Positions 21,621-34,711 of a stretch of 64,000 nt of DNA are shown here, one piece after another. Origin of the DNA: Adenanthera pavonina. Its lineage: Eukaryota; Streptophyta; Magnoliopsida; Fabales; Fabaceae. A program made the position numbers and the translations under genes. Where the stretch lies: NCBI GenBank assembly GCA_026686845.1, contig JAIVEN010000019.1:31314501-31378500 (forward strand), read 5' to 3'. Position 1 is the stretch's first letter. Each line of letters opens with the position of its first letter. The notes under the pieces were generated by a model. That model saw only the letters and a list, made by a program, of their open reading frames with translations. It was not told the DNA's origin and made no database searches.

Positions 21621-24126
21621 AAAGATCTAGGCAAATCTTTGCAATGAGAGAGGAGAGTAACCCTCTTAATTAGAGTTTTTCCCTTGAATATAAGATATAT
21701 TTCCTTTGTGAAATCTGGCCTAAAACTGTTTCAGTTGCATATGAGATTAGTCTTAAGGATAGCTTATGATGGTTACTTGGATTAGTTGAGGATATTTTGC
21801 AAAGTGTATTTTCCTTAGATCTTAAATCTTTTTAGAGTTAGATCATAGATAGATCCTATTAGTAAAGAGATGATGTAGGATTACAGGGGTCCAAAATTGC
21901 AGCAGATCTCATGGTTGCAGTAGAGCAATTGTGAGGTTATAGTAGACCTCTAAAGAGTATGAGATGATGAGAAAGATTGATGAGCCCTACAGTTCTGATA
22001 GTTCTCTAAAAAAGGATGGCCTAGAATAATTTTAGAAAGATATGAAATCTCATTAATAAGCAGCTAATATGAATGTTTACCTAAGACTTTTCTCTAATGC
22101 CAAGCCACTGGCTAGAATATAGCTTAGAGATGTGATGGTAGGTTGCTAATGAGTATAAAAGCAAGTATCCTACCAAGAAAATGAGATCAGTGGCAAGATA
22201 TTTTCAGTAATGAATGTAAGATGCCAGTAAGAAATAAATGATAGTTATGAAAAGAATCAATGGGGGAAACTAATGTATAAAAGAAGATAAGTTAGAAAAA
22301 ATAGATGAGTATTACCCAAGTGCAGAAATTTGACCTGAGCCTAATCAAGACAAAGTAATGGAAAATGGCTCCTGGGGTAATGCCCAATTGAGCAAGAATG
22401 AGTAATGATGAGAGGTTGAGACTAGATCCTAACTAGGCTTGCAAGAGACTTTCGAAAGGTAGAAAATTTTTTCTTAAACTGCTTAGCTAAGAAAAGTTAT
22501 ATATGAGAATAGACAGAGTAGTAATGTTGAAGAGCAAAGAGTGAATAACCACTTCCTTAATATTATTTAGACCCTGACTCACAAAGAGCCAAACGATCTT
22601 AAAGGCTATGATAGGATGGGTAGAGTACAAGGTTCAGGGGTATGTTTATACGTAAAGGCATAGCGGTAAGATGAATCTCTACGCTAGCAAAGGCTAAAGT
22701 AAAAAAGAAGTAGTATGAGTATTGGGATTGAATGTCCTAGAGTTAAAAGTAATAAGTTACCTAGATGTCATATAGATGAGTTATGGCTTAAAGGAAGCCC
22801 AAATGCCACATTCCCTAAGTTCAAGAATGGCAAGAGTGCAGTAAAACCCCTCAACACTTTACGGTTAAGCATGCACTGGTGAAGGAAATTGTATGATGAG
22901 TAACCTATTGGGAAGTACTAAAAAGTAAGAAAGATGTGCTGATAGTTAAAAATTGGTTACTATGAATCAAGATAATATCAATTAGTCATACTAAGATACC
23001 TGTTAGGCTACATGAATAAAAGTATGAGCAGTTTATTGTGATTCTCTAGGAATGATGTGTTAAAATACTCTGAATATTTAGAGGAGCATGAAAGGCAACT
23101 GAGAATTTTTGAAATGTAATTAAAGAAAAAGCTTGTTGAACTTAGTAGATGGGAGCTGGGCTCCAAGAAGTACGATTAGTAGGTTACAGAATCTCCCATG
23201 TGGATCGCAGTAAATCCTAGTAAAGCAAATAAAGTGAGAAAATAGGAGAGACCAAACACTGTAGTAGAGATGAGAAGTCTTTTAGTTTAGTAAGAAGTTC
23301 TAAAAACTTTTTCTCAAGTTGTCTTGTTGCTTAGTTAGAAGAAAAAGCTTTTGTGGAAAATAGATTATGAAATGAGTTTTTACAAGCTAAAGAAGTTAAA
23401 CCTCCTCCCCTAAGATGATTAATCATGATCCAATAATGACCCTGGAGATTTATAATGATGAAAGTAAGTGTTGGATAAGGGTACGAGTAATGTAATATAG
23501 TTGAGTGGTAGGTAATAGCCAAAGTTTTATATGATAATTTTTATGAAAAGCATGTTCCTATGTATAGCAGAGGTAAGTAATGCTCTTAAGAAGTAGAGTT
23601 ATTAAAAGTTGTTATAGTTAGTATAAGTTACGATATCTATGGTATTACCATAGAATTGTCTGAGATCACAATATCATCAAGTGATTACGAGATAAGAGAA
23701 AAGTTAAACTTGGGGTACAGAAAGCAGAATAAAAAGAAAAGATGAGATGACTTGTAAGTGTCATTTAGGCAAAACTGATGAAATGAGCTTATGCCTTAGC
23801 AGAAAGATTATTCATGTAGATAAGCCTAAAGTTATGAAAGATGAGAAATGAATGATGTCAGGTGCCAATGAAGGGAGTATAGTATGAACAAGATAAGAAA
23901 AAGTTATGGAAGTGAGAATGATGATGTTATGAATAGAAATTTCTAATACCTTTAAAGTAAAGATAGTTTATGATGTCCTCACAATTCCCAGTTCAAAGAG
24001 TATGAACCAGATCTTTCAAATGTCATAAATGAATAAATAATATCAGAGTAAAGTATTGACTGATAAATCAAATAAATAAGAAATGAAAGTATTCCTTTGG
24101 TTAAAGTGGTCCAAAAGGGTTTAAGG
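21621..24126 (+). other. Decayed interior of element B
   Basis: About 2.5 kb with no long reading frame and no gag, protease or reverse transcriptase motif that I can recognise. Most of the chromovirus coding region has been deleted or scrambled. Confidence 0.6.
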
Positions 24127-24192
24127 TCAGAAGAAGCAACTTGGGAAATGGAGAACGACATGAGACAAAAATACCCAGAGCTATTTGATTAA
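24127..24192 (+). pseudogene. Integrase C-terminal tail of element B
   Basis: Encodes EEATWEMENDMRQKYPELF followed by a stop. This is the characteristic last stretch of the chromodomain-type integrase in plant Ty3/gypsy chromoviruses. Just upstream, in broken frames, is an IPLVKVV-like segment, also typical. Confidence 0.75.
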
Positions 24193-24227
24193 GGTATGTT
24201 TTAAATTTTGAGGACGAAATTTTGTTC

Positions 24228-24241
24228 AAGGGGGATAGAAA
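24228..24241 (+). other. Polypurine tract of element B
   Basis: AAGGGGGATAGAAA immediately before the right LTR, the plus-strand priming site. Confidence 0.8.
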
Positions 24242-25467
24242 TGTAACATCCATAAATTTTCATATATGATTTTTAATATGGTTTATGTTTAGAATATGAG
24301 GAATAAAGATATACATTGAATTATAGTGAGCGCACACTGAATAAAGGTATACAATGAATTGTGATTTCAATAAGTTACATTGAATTCTGATGAGCATACA
24401 CTGAATAAAAGTATACAATGAATAGTGATTTCAATAAATTACATTGAATTCTGATGAGCATACACTGAATGAAGGTATACAATGAATTGTGGTTTCAATA
24501 AGTTACATTGAATTCTGATGAGCATATACTGAATGAAAATATACAATAAATTTTGGTTTCAATAAGTTACATTGAATTATGATGAGCATACATTGAATGA
24601 AGATACACAATGAATTGATGTCACTTGCTAGCCAAGACATCAACACTATAAATACCCCTCCCATTTCTTCATTTAAGCACATCACCAGTTGAGAGTGAGA
24701 GTTGGGAGTAAGTGAGAGAAAGAGAGAGCCGAGGGAGAGAAAGAAAATGTGAGTGAAAGAAAAGGAAAAGGAAGGAAGATTAGTTTCAAGTAAGATACTT
24801 CAAAAAAATTCAAGAAGGAAGACAAGCTGCTTAGGTCAGGATACTTTTCAATTGAGGTAGTATATTATTTATTTTATGCATTTTCTATGAATTAATTATG
24901 GATGTTATGTGATGCTATTGGATGAGTTATTTCAATATAAATGTTTTGAAATGTTATGAATGTCTAGTATTAAGAGAAGACTCTGCCGAAATTTTTATAG
25001 ATGCATGAAATATGAGTTATTTGATTATTTGCATAATTACCTAATTATGAGTATGATTTGTATGAATGAGTATATATACTACTGAGATTTTCCAAAATCT
25101 CACACTCAATAACTAACAATGTTAAGGTCAAGCACAAGCAAATGCAAAGGTAAGGAGGTGGTTAACTAAGAGAAAGCAGATTGGAAGATATTATTTTATA
25201 TTAGAATAAATGTAATTAAATTATGATGATATGTTTTAGTAATGATTTCTACTTACTGGCTTTACTTTAGATGTTCTGAAACAATATTCAAATAATTACA
25301 GTATCGTTGGCTTGATTATTATTAATTAAAGTAAACTTTCAGTTAAGTTATTATTTTTTGAGCAACCCAATTTTGAAAAATTTTAAAGTTTAATTGTTCT
25401 AGATTTTTAATTCTTTCCACTAGATATATAAGATATGATTAAAAGTCTAGTAAACTAAGGTGTTACA
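24242..25467 (+). repeat. Right LTR of element B
   Basis: The same length as the left LTR, with the same five tandem units (24312-24631) and the TATA-like CTATAAATACCCC near 24646. Confidence 0.93.
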
Positions 25468-25540
25468 ACATAAGAGTGAGAAGAATCACTAATCTCTGAT
25501 TCACAGGATGCAGGAAGAATGGAGAAGCGTATTATAGTCC

Positions 25541-27521
25541 TTGGGTGAGCAACTACAACAAATGCAAAGCCTAAGGATAGAAGAATCAGCCACTAGTACT
25601 AAATATGTGAAGCAAGTAGTTGTTGGAGAACTCAGGCAACAATCATTTGGAGGATCTCATGATGAAGTTCCTTGGGCCAATCCTCATGCTAAGAAGAGAT
25701 ACCGACCTCCACACAAAAGAAACGGAGGGGGCTCGCAAAATGGGGCTAACCTAAACAACTGTCAAGAAGTAAGATCATTTGCACTATATCATATTTTTGC
25801 TATGACTAATCCTAATTCTAACTCTCATGTGTATGAACAAGAACTAACCTATATGTAAAGGGCTCAGGAGGCAATTCTCAAAGTGGTTATAGAAGGGTAC
25901 AACCAGTTCCCTAGATAATTACCCAGTTGTTTCCCCAACCAATTCTCCAGGCTACTCCTCAGCAGCTGGATCCTCAACAAAGGCTTCTTGGGGAGTAGCC
26001 AATACAAGCAAATGTTAATGTAATAAGGGAGGTAATGCAAGAGCTCTATGGTCCAGGTTTAAAGCAAGTTGCAAGGCCAAAGTTTCATACCCCGTATCCT
26101 AAGGTGATTGATAGAGAGAATCCTTACCCAAGGGGATATAGAGTTCTTGAGTTTGCTTTATTCTCTAGGGAGGAGGGGCAGTCTACACTGGGACATATGG
26201 CCAAGTTTACAACACAATGTGGTGAGTTGGCTAACTATGAAAATTTTGCAAACTTCTAATTGAGGCTGTTTCCCAATTCACTAACAGGCGAAACTTTTAC
26301 ATGGTATGCTACTCTACCTAAAAACTCTATATTTAACTGGAATAATATGGAGAGATTATTTCATACACAATTCTTTAGAGTTGAGCCAGAGGTAAGCATT
26401 ACTAAGTTATCAAGGGCCATTCAAAGAAATGGTGAGATTGCTAATCAGTTTATTTCCAGGTTTTTAAACATAGCGTAGGATTCAGTTGCTTGAACATGAA
26501 TATGTGAAGATGGTGCAAAGAGGCTTTCTCATAGAGCTAAGGAAGAAGTTCCAGGGTGTTAAGATCAGGGACTTCTATGAACTCTTAACAAAGGTGTTTG
26601 GGTATGAAGAATTACTATATGAAGAAAATCAAAGGATAAAGTCTACTATGGGGACCTACTATGCTGAGGTAAATCATGAAGTGGTTGTAGTTGATTTAAT
26701 AATGTCTGGTTCAGTTGTGTGCCATTTACTGGTTAGGAAGGCTCTAGAAACTTGGCAAAAAGTGACAACAACCAGTGCTTAGCCTAATTACATGTTTAAT
26801 GTTTCTAAGACTGAACAAATTTTTTATTACTTATTAAAAGAGAAATTTATCATACTTTCAGCTAACCATAAGATTCCAACTAAGGAGGAGTTGAAGGGGA
26901 AATAATATTGTAAGTATTATCACTCTTGGAATTATAACATTAATGCTTATTGGTCTTTTAAGAATGTCTTGCAAGAAAGAATAAACAAAAGCATACTCAA
27001 GCTTCCTAAGAAGAAAGAAAGTATGATGGTGGATGAGGATCCTTTTCCAGTAGCCATCATCAATACTATGGAGTTTGATTTGTTGACTCTTATTGATGTA
27101 AAAAAGATGGCAAAAGGAATTTACCATCAACCTTAACTTCATCCTATAAGTATAGAAAAGAATTGAGGCCTAAATACTATCTCTTATATCCCAAAAACAT
27201 GTGGAAGAGAGGGTTGAGGTTGCTAGTGCACCATAAAGGAAGGAAGCTCCTCAAAGGAAGCAGTAGCCAATATGGGATACCTTGGGGCAACCTTCAGGAA
27301 AGTATGATTTTATGGTCAAGTATATGCCTTCAGCAATTAGTAACCAACCAGTAGGTAGGTCATCAGGTTGGAGACCACCCAATATGGCACAGGAAAAGGT
27401 CCAATTCAATAGGAAGCAACCTAGGTTTATGGTTCCTTCTCAGAATGTACCGACAAAACAATGGCAGGTGGTGACACATAAGAAATTTCCCCAACCACTC
27501 ACTAGGACACAAAAGAGGTGA
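25541..27521 (+). pseudogene. Element A gag, main part (broken)
   Basis: Continuation of gag after element B. At 26035-26478 it reads NPYPRGYRVLEFALFSREEGQST, TQCGELANYENFANF, a stop at 26257-26259, then LRLFPNSLTGETFTWYATLP and WNNMERLFHTQFFRVEPE, the core retrotransposon gag (capsid) domain. The stretch at 26486-26782 continues with EYVKMVQRGFLIELRKKFQG. Further fragments at 26828-27142 (KESMMVDEDPFP) and 27282-27521 follow. Several stops and frame changes make it non-functional. Confidence 0.8.
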
Positions 27522-28644
27522 CTACAAAGGAAAAGAGTTGTTGCAAGGGGAAAGTTAGAATCACAACAATAGGAGAACTATACTGGAGAAAAGAGCAAAG
27601 CAAACCAAAAGAAAAAAACTTCCTATTTCTTAGTAAGTAATGTTCTTATGCCATTGTATGGTAATAATTTTTTAACCTTTCCTATAGTTTTGCAAGAAAA
27701 CTATTATGGAAAGATGCAAAATGGGAAATTGGAAGTGTAGGAGATAGTGAGTAAAACTTGGAGAACTCCCTTGCAAGTTCATTAATGGCAAAAAGAGGTA
27801 CATTTGCACTATGTGGAAAACAACTAACAAGTAAGAATAAAGAGAAGGTTGTCCTAACGGCCAAACAATTTAGGTCCTTAAAGTGTTCTTTATGCATTAA
27901 ATGTTTAGGGGCCACATTGTACTTTAGAGCCAACTTCATGGCTTTGTTTTTCTTTTCAAGCACTAGGGTTTATGTTTTCAATAGGTTTCTTTTAGCTACT
28001 TTAATACAGTAGGGTAAAGATAGGGTTGTTGATAATCTCTTTTATAATATGTGTTGATGTCTTGTATGTTGACTAAAGAGTTATTAATGATTATGATAAA
28101 GATCACACAATAAGTGTTGAAAATTGCAATTGAACTCTAGGGCATATTTGGCCAAATAATATTTTGACCTACTTGATCTATGAGATTAATAATTTGAATG
28201 TGTTATGAGATTTTTGCTTAGTAGGAATAGCAAGAGGCTTCGAAACCAGGGATGCAAAGATAAGGAAGACAAAATTAGTACTTCAAGGTGTTAATATACA
28301 AGGGCCTTCTTGACTAGGGAATTATCTTCTAATATTCATATTTGTTGAAGTAGAGTTATCTAAATTACAGAGATCAAAAGAGAGGAGTGTAGATATGTAA
28401 ACCAGACTAGGAGAACTCGTCCTAGAGTGACTTATTGTAATTTCTAAAGCCAAAAAAAGGAGCACCGAACAGTAATCTAAGAAGCCTTTATAAGTGAGTA
28501 AGTTGGGTTCTAAAATGAAAAAGAAAGGTGAGCTCCCAAGAAGAAAATGAATTTAGAATCTGGGTTATTAATAATATTTGATATATATATATCCATACAA
28601 TTTTGGCTTGCTGAGATATGGCCAAATTGTATGCAAAGGGTAAT
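27522..28644 (+). other. Non-coding 3' interior of element A
   Basis: About 1.1 kb between gag and the right LTR without pol motifs. It contains a small hairpin at 28594-28633 with arms CATACAATTT and AAATTGTATG. Confidence 0.55.
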
Positions 28645-29248
28645 TGTTCAGCCTAAATTTGTAGTAGGCCAAGTTCAAATATTTCTGTAAGCCCTAGAAA
28701 GCATGATCAAAGTAAGTAAGTGAGAAATTAAAGATGAAACAATAAGCAAACGTACCGCATGATAGTAAATAAATCGCAAAATATAGAGTACAATCAAGAT
28801 GTAGAGAGTGATGCTAGAGAATTGCTATTGAGTGACTTATAAATAGAGTTTGAAACAACCAAGGAGGAGGACTAACAATTTTCGCTCAACACATACCAAC
28901 ATCAATTTTATTCTGTATCAGGCTTTCTTATTTTTCTCATGCGTTTTTTTAACTTTTATCATTACTCTTCAGAACCTTTTTTTAATTTTCTAACATCATT
29001 ATTTTTCAAATGCAGACATAACCATTGTTATTCTTTTCAATAATTGAAGCCTTTTACATTTACATTTCTTAAAAGTTATAAAAGTTTCCTTTCATCTCTA
29101 TTTGTGCTATATGCATCTAGGGAAATATTGGCAAAGGATTTTAGGAATTCACACTTATTTTAATTAGAAATCAGGTTTCACATATACTTTGAGAATCACA
29201 CCTCTGGCACGCCTGGAGTATATATTTTCTCAAAATTTATTATCAACA
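28645..29248 (+). repeat. Right LTR of element A
   Basis: TGTTCAGCC...TTATCAACA, followed by TATAT. It is preceded by the short purine tract GCAAAGGG, a weak polypurine tract candidate. Confidence 0.85.
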
Positions 29249-29253
29249 TATAT

Positions 29254-32200
29254 AATTTTTTATAGCGCAGAAAATCCAATTAATGAAAGGTGAAGAAAAG
29301 CAAAATTCTTTATTACAATTTTAACTTCATTTGATTGGTAAATGATTGTCGCAGATAGTGGCATCCACGCACAGGTTGTGTGCTGCAAATTATAAGAGAA
29401 TTATTTCTTCCATGCTCATCGTTAAGAGACTTAAAGGATATGTAAAAATAATCTCTGCCGTAGGAAGAGAAACATCCCAAATAGAATAGTTAAGTTCCAC
29501 AAAAAAAAATTATGCTTTGTTTGGGGATAAGTTTAGGGACTCAGTGATTTATATGGGAAAAATATTGACTAAAAAATGATAACATAATTTTCTTACTATA
29601 TTTAATATCAATTATTAACAATAAATAAAACTTTATCATATTTTCTGAAATAGTAAATGGATAAAAATAAAAAATTGGTTTAATCATTACATTCCACATA
29701 TATTCTCAACAAAAATACATTTAAGTTTTATCATATTTGCTTCAAACATAATACTAAGTACTAATAATTTGGATACTACACATTTGTTTAACATTTGAAA
29801 GACATAAATCCAAAACAAAAACTAATAATTTCATAGTACATGTTCCACTTTTCAATGTTTGCGATGGAATCCCATGACATGTCCCTTCGACACTCAAAAA
29901 GCCACTGGATTTTTGAAGCAAATCAGAGTTTGAATTAAGAGCTTACTTTCTCAAAATAGTCGTCCCTAATAACCGAGAAACCTAAAACAATTTTTGCTTT
30001 TGTATCAAACCAACAAAACTAAATCTACTCATATTTCATATATCAATTTCACTCCCAATGACTACAATACAAGTAACATAATATTCAACAAGCAGTCAAA
30101 TTTAAAGGAATATCATGCCGTGTTCTAATTTATAAAAATCTTTCGAAGTTCAAACTTGAAAACTTCAACACTTAACCTAAGGCAAAAACCACCGCTAGTA
30201 GAGGAAAAATTTAACACTCAATCCTAATTTTAGAATCTAACAGAAAAAAAAAAAGAATCTAAAAGTTCATATAATAACACTACAAGCACAATGAGCCACT
30301 ACCCCAAATCAGAATCATAATCATAAATCCATTGTGTCAACAAGAGCTAAAGACATAACCATGAAGATAGAAGACAACAAGATTCAAGCATTTATATCAC
30401 AACAATATATCAACATTCATAGATTCACACAATGCCATGAAATTCGAGACCGAGCCAGCTAGGCAATATATCAATCATAAGTCATAACCATAAAGCCACG
30501 AGATTAGAGATTGAGCCAGGATAGGAAGTATGGGGTCATCAAAACAAGTCTTACTAAGTATTAGAGTTGGCTATTTTCCAATTTTTTCTCACCAATTTTA
30601 ATTTTCAAAATTTTATCTCTATGTCCAAAATTCATTTCCCCAAAATATTTCATAATATAGCAAGTTATAAACAAAGTCCTAAACAAAATTATGTATTCAA
30701 ATATTCTAGGCAAGATAGTCAGTGTTATTTTACTCAATGCACCAGAAAAAAGCAAAATAGCCCCTATTTAGTTCATAAACAAAGCAACCAAAGCAAAATG
30801 AAGAAGCAAAAGAGTAAAGGAGTAGAGACTTAAAACTATAAAAAACAGTGAACAAAGCAATAGAGAAAAAAAAAAAAACTAACCACAATCGAGTCCCAAA
30901 GCCTTATGCATAAACAGGGTCAAATGGTATGAATTTGAGTTTAAACCAGTTCCTATATGCATTTGCAACAACAGCAAGGGCAAATTTCTCATGCAAACCC
31001 AAAGCCTAATGACCAAGTTTTGAGCATAAATCTGTGCCCAGATGAAATGGATATTAACCAGTAGAAAGACGACAAAAAAGAGATCTCTGAAATATTTTTT
31101 TTAGGTTTCAAAAGCTCAAGAAATCATTTTACAAGTACATGCTTATGTAGGTAACACGTGCATCTAACTAGTCTAACATGTACAGCTACGGTGTATAGCT
31201 AAGCAGTAACAAGACTTAACAACTTGCACTATCTGAACTAATTCTAGATCAATTTAGTACCATGCGTAAATGGGCCAATCTTTAACTAATAAGCCCAATA
31301 CATAATACTCTAACAATGGAGGTGAAGGAGTCGATCAATTAGCTTCGAATGGAGGATTAGCCAAGAATTTGGGGGGAATTACATTTTAATCCTTATGTGA
31401 TGTTTTGCATTTTGGTTTTAAAAGAAAATAATTTAAATATCCTTAAAACCATGGCAATTGCCACATGTTCAATCACAGTCCGATATGTCACCTTTTTTAT
31501 AATGATTTAATTTAATGTAATTATACTAATGGAGTTGTGCTTAAAGATTAAATGTCATGGAGGTTTATTATCAAGTTTTGAAGATTAGGGGAATTATGTC
31601 CATTTAACCTAAAGCCCAAAGGGGTTATATATATATGCACACATTTTAGCCATGCATTATTTTTTCAATTTTACCTAAACATTTATGATGAAAAAAGAGA
31701 TTAAGGGAGGGATATAATTGTGATGGGTTTATAATTAATAAGGATAATATTACAAATTTTTGATAATTTTTTATAATTTGATGATCCTAACTAATTTTAA
31801 CTAATGTTCTTAATATGTATATTGTATGGTTATAAATTCTTAGTAGTAACTTATAAATAGGAACCGATGAAGTAAATAATAATATTAAAAATTGTATGCT
31901 TTATGTTTTATGTAGCAGAGATTGGATTTTGTCTATCATCTTATAATACTTAATAAACCCTTAATAATATTATTTATTTGACTTATTTTTATTAATGTAA
32001 TGTAAATTATTATATTAGTAATATGGGTGTTATAATTGTTATGAAATATATGAATTTTTTCTTTTCTCTATTTTTTCCCATCTAAATCTAAAAAGAAAAT
32101 ATTTTATTTTCACTTCTTTTTCATCTACTTTCTCTTCCCTCTTCACAACACACACATGCGCATATATGAAGTATACATGTGCGGGATTGTTTATAACTAT

Positions 32201-32699
32201 AAATAATGGGGCTTTTAATATGAGGCAGCGTGCCACCATCTATTTGGTGTACAGAACCATGTCCCAAATGTTCATATTGACCTGCGATTTAGTATGTGTT
32301 GTCCACACATCAATATTTAGAATTATTTTAATTAACACATCTAATAATAATTTAAATAAAAGTACTTCTTAAATTTTTTTTACTGCCAATAAAATTAACA
32401 CACGTGGACTTTGCCGACATTGTTTCTTCCGACAACTCTTCTATTTCCATTGTCGGGCTAGAACCGAAAGCTGTGGTAAGATATTAATACAAATGAATTC
32501 TCTAATATTACATGAAATACAGCTCAAAATCTAATGTTGGAAATTCTTTCTAATCGGACGGGTAATGAAATTTGATCAATTTTTTAAGCAAGATTTTAAA
32601 TTTAAGTATGGAATAGAAAAAATCACACTAAGAAATTATTATTCATTTAATATCAAAGCAATTTGTGATTTTACATATATGCTACTGATATATTACATA
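29254..32699. other. Intergenic desert
   Basis: 3.4 kb of AT-rich DNA. The frames present (30561-30833, 32039-32372) are short and unrelated to any family I know. No transposon ends were identified with confidence. Confidence 0.55.
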
Positions 32700-32961
32700 C
32701 TCCCCTTGGTATATCTTATAAGACATTTTATATGATAAGTTTTTAGTTTAGAATATAAGATATTGAATTTTTTTCCCTTTTGCCCCTATATTTAATATTT
32801 TTATATTTATCATTTATTATCCTATAATAATAATAAAATATAGTATTTAATAGGTGTAAAATAAAAAATATAAGTGTTTTTTATATTAATTTTAAATAAA
32901 AAATAATTTTTTTAATATATATATAATTAATATAAATATCTTATAATATAGATTGATGGAG
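32700..32961. mobile_element. Degenerate Stowaway-like MITE
   Basis: Starts after a TA with CTCCCCTTGGTATATCTTAT and ends (read inward) CTCCATCAATCTATATTATA. Both ends lead into ATAAGAT. The right TA duplication is mutated. Confidence 0.55.
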
Positions 32962-33918
32962 AAAATTTTATTCTTAAAACGTGGTGGATTATTTTGTCTG
33001 CCATTTATGAAAGGAGCACACAGATTTGTGGAATGGAGATATAATTCATTGATTTCATACTACTGATACTGATATACATAAATAAGAAAGTGACATTTGA
33101 CAAGTGGAATAAAGGCAATACTGTCTTTAACGTGCAACTTGAAGTTCAATGTTCAAGTTGAAATGATACCATCACCCGAATATCAAAAAGTTTAAGATGC
33201 ATGTGACGTACCGACAGCGACGCTCTCGTCTCCCATAGCCATTTTCTTTCCACGCTCAGTGCATCTTCACTATTCCTTATTTATTCACTTCTGTCTCTCT
33301 CTCTCTTTTTTTTTTTTTACCTATGACTCATTTTTTAAATGGGAAATTTAACATTTCCAAAGTCGTAATAGTATTATTAGATATTCTTAAAATTATAACT
33401 TATGGCTCATTCGGTTGAGAGAAAAAATTTTCAATGGAATGAAGATGGGAATGAAAAAAATATGTTTGGTATATGTAAATATGGAAACAAAATGTTATCC
33501 ATGTTTGATAGAATAGAAAAAGAGAAGGATTGGAAATTTAAATTGAGAAGACTAATTTGGCCCTTCATCCTTAAATTAGAAGTTAATCAAACAAAAGTAT
33601 TTTCGACTTTTTATTATTGATTAATTTCAAAGTGGATAGTAACTTTCCATCACTATAACTATGGAAAGAAATTGTGTATTGAGAATCCTACCTTTTCCCC
33701 TTTCCAATACATACCAAACTATGAACTCCCTCGTCTTTCCATGGTGCATTGTAACTGAGAATATTTTAGATTCATAATTTATAATTTTAAAAAGTATGAA
33801 GGTTAATATGGAAGTAATTCATTTTCAAGTGCAATTACTACTTTAACATTCATATTAGATAAAAATTGTGTGAAATAAGCGATTGATTTTCTTTTGAGCG
33901 TTGATATGTATAAATTTT
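32962..33918. other. Intergenic
   Basis: No gene. It contains a CT-rich run near 33290-33320. The frame 33402-33620 has no recognisable domain. Confidence 0.5.
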
Positions 33919-34704
33919 AGGTTAAAATATACTTTTTATCCTTTAATTTGGAGGTAAATTTTATTTTAATTATTTAATTTTATTATGTTTTATATTAATC
34001 ATTCAACTATTAACACGTAACTAAATACTTCCTAATTCTTAATACCGTTAAATAAACTAACGGAAAATGATAATTTACCTATTTAAAAGTCACATCATTA
34101 ATATTATTATGTATTAGTTAATATAAAAATTATAACAAAAATGATTTTAAGGATTAAATATTGACTACTTTAAAAATATGTTAACGGAAGAAGTTAAAGA
34201 TTATAACCTTAAAATCAAAAGTTTTATTTTTAGATTTTAAATATTTATTTTAAGACATTAAGATATTTTTATTAGAAAATATTATTTTTTATACTTTATA
34301 TTCTCAAGCTAAATTTTTCAACTTGTCCAAAATAAATAAAATTATTCATTTTAACATAATATTTTTAAACATTTTACCACAATATTTTAAAAATAATTTA
34401 TTCTAAGGTTATAATTTTTAATGTTTTAAATTAACATATTTTTCAATATTTTTATTTTTCTAAGATACTAATTATTTATTTTGAGTTTAAAAAATAATAA
34501 TTATAATTTTTATATTAATTAATGTATAATATAGTGATTCGATGAATTTAAGTAAATTTTCTGTTAACTTGTTTAACGGTATTAAATTCAGGAAGTTTTT
34601 TACCGCATCTTTAAAGTTAAAGAATTATAATGAAACTTTTAAAAGTTAAAAAATTAAAATAAAATCTGCTTCAAAATTAAGGGATCAAATATATATTTTC
34701 ACCT
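33919..34704. mobile_element. Foldback MITE with about 230-bp arms (786 bp)
   Basis: Ends read inward AGGTTAAAATATACTTTTTATCC (left) and AGGTGAAAATATATATTTGATCC (right). The inverted similarity continues through AATACCGTTAAA-AA-TTAAC and TTAATATAAAAATTATAA for about 230 bp. The flanks share AAATTTT (33912-33918 and 34705-34711). Superfamily is uncertain; the long arms suggest a MULE-type MITE. Confidence 0.7.
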
Positions 34705-34711
34705 AAATTTT

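Larger units (their letters stand above)
20378..25467 (+). mobile_element. Nested LTR element B, deleted chromovirus (5.09 kb)
   Basis: LTRs of 1226 bp each (20378-21603 and 24242-25467) begin TGTAACATCC and end TGTTACA. The duplication ACATA (20373-20377 and 25468-25472) shows insertion into the gag region of element A. A perfect TGGTATCAGAGC primer site and a polypurine tract are present. The 2.6-kb interior has no long frame. Its 3' end retains the tail of a chromovirus integrase and the sequence GAGGACGAAATTTTG typical of Tekay/Del-type Ty3/gypsy elements. The clade call is moderately confident. Confidence 0.9.
19371..29248 (+). mobile_element. Gag-only LTR retrotransposon A, with element B nested
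   Basis: LTRs at 19371-19965 and 28645-29248 start TGTT and end AACA, flanked by the 5-bp duplication TATAT (19366-19370 and 29249-29253). Apart from the inserted element B, the internal region carries only a decayed Ty3/gypsy-like gag; no protease, reverse transcriptase or integrase was seen. Just after the left LTR is TTGGCACGCTTGGTGGGAC (about 19973-19992), a possible decayed primer-binding site. It looks like a non-autonomous large retrotransposon derivative. Confidence 0.88.
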
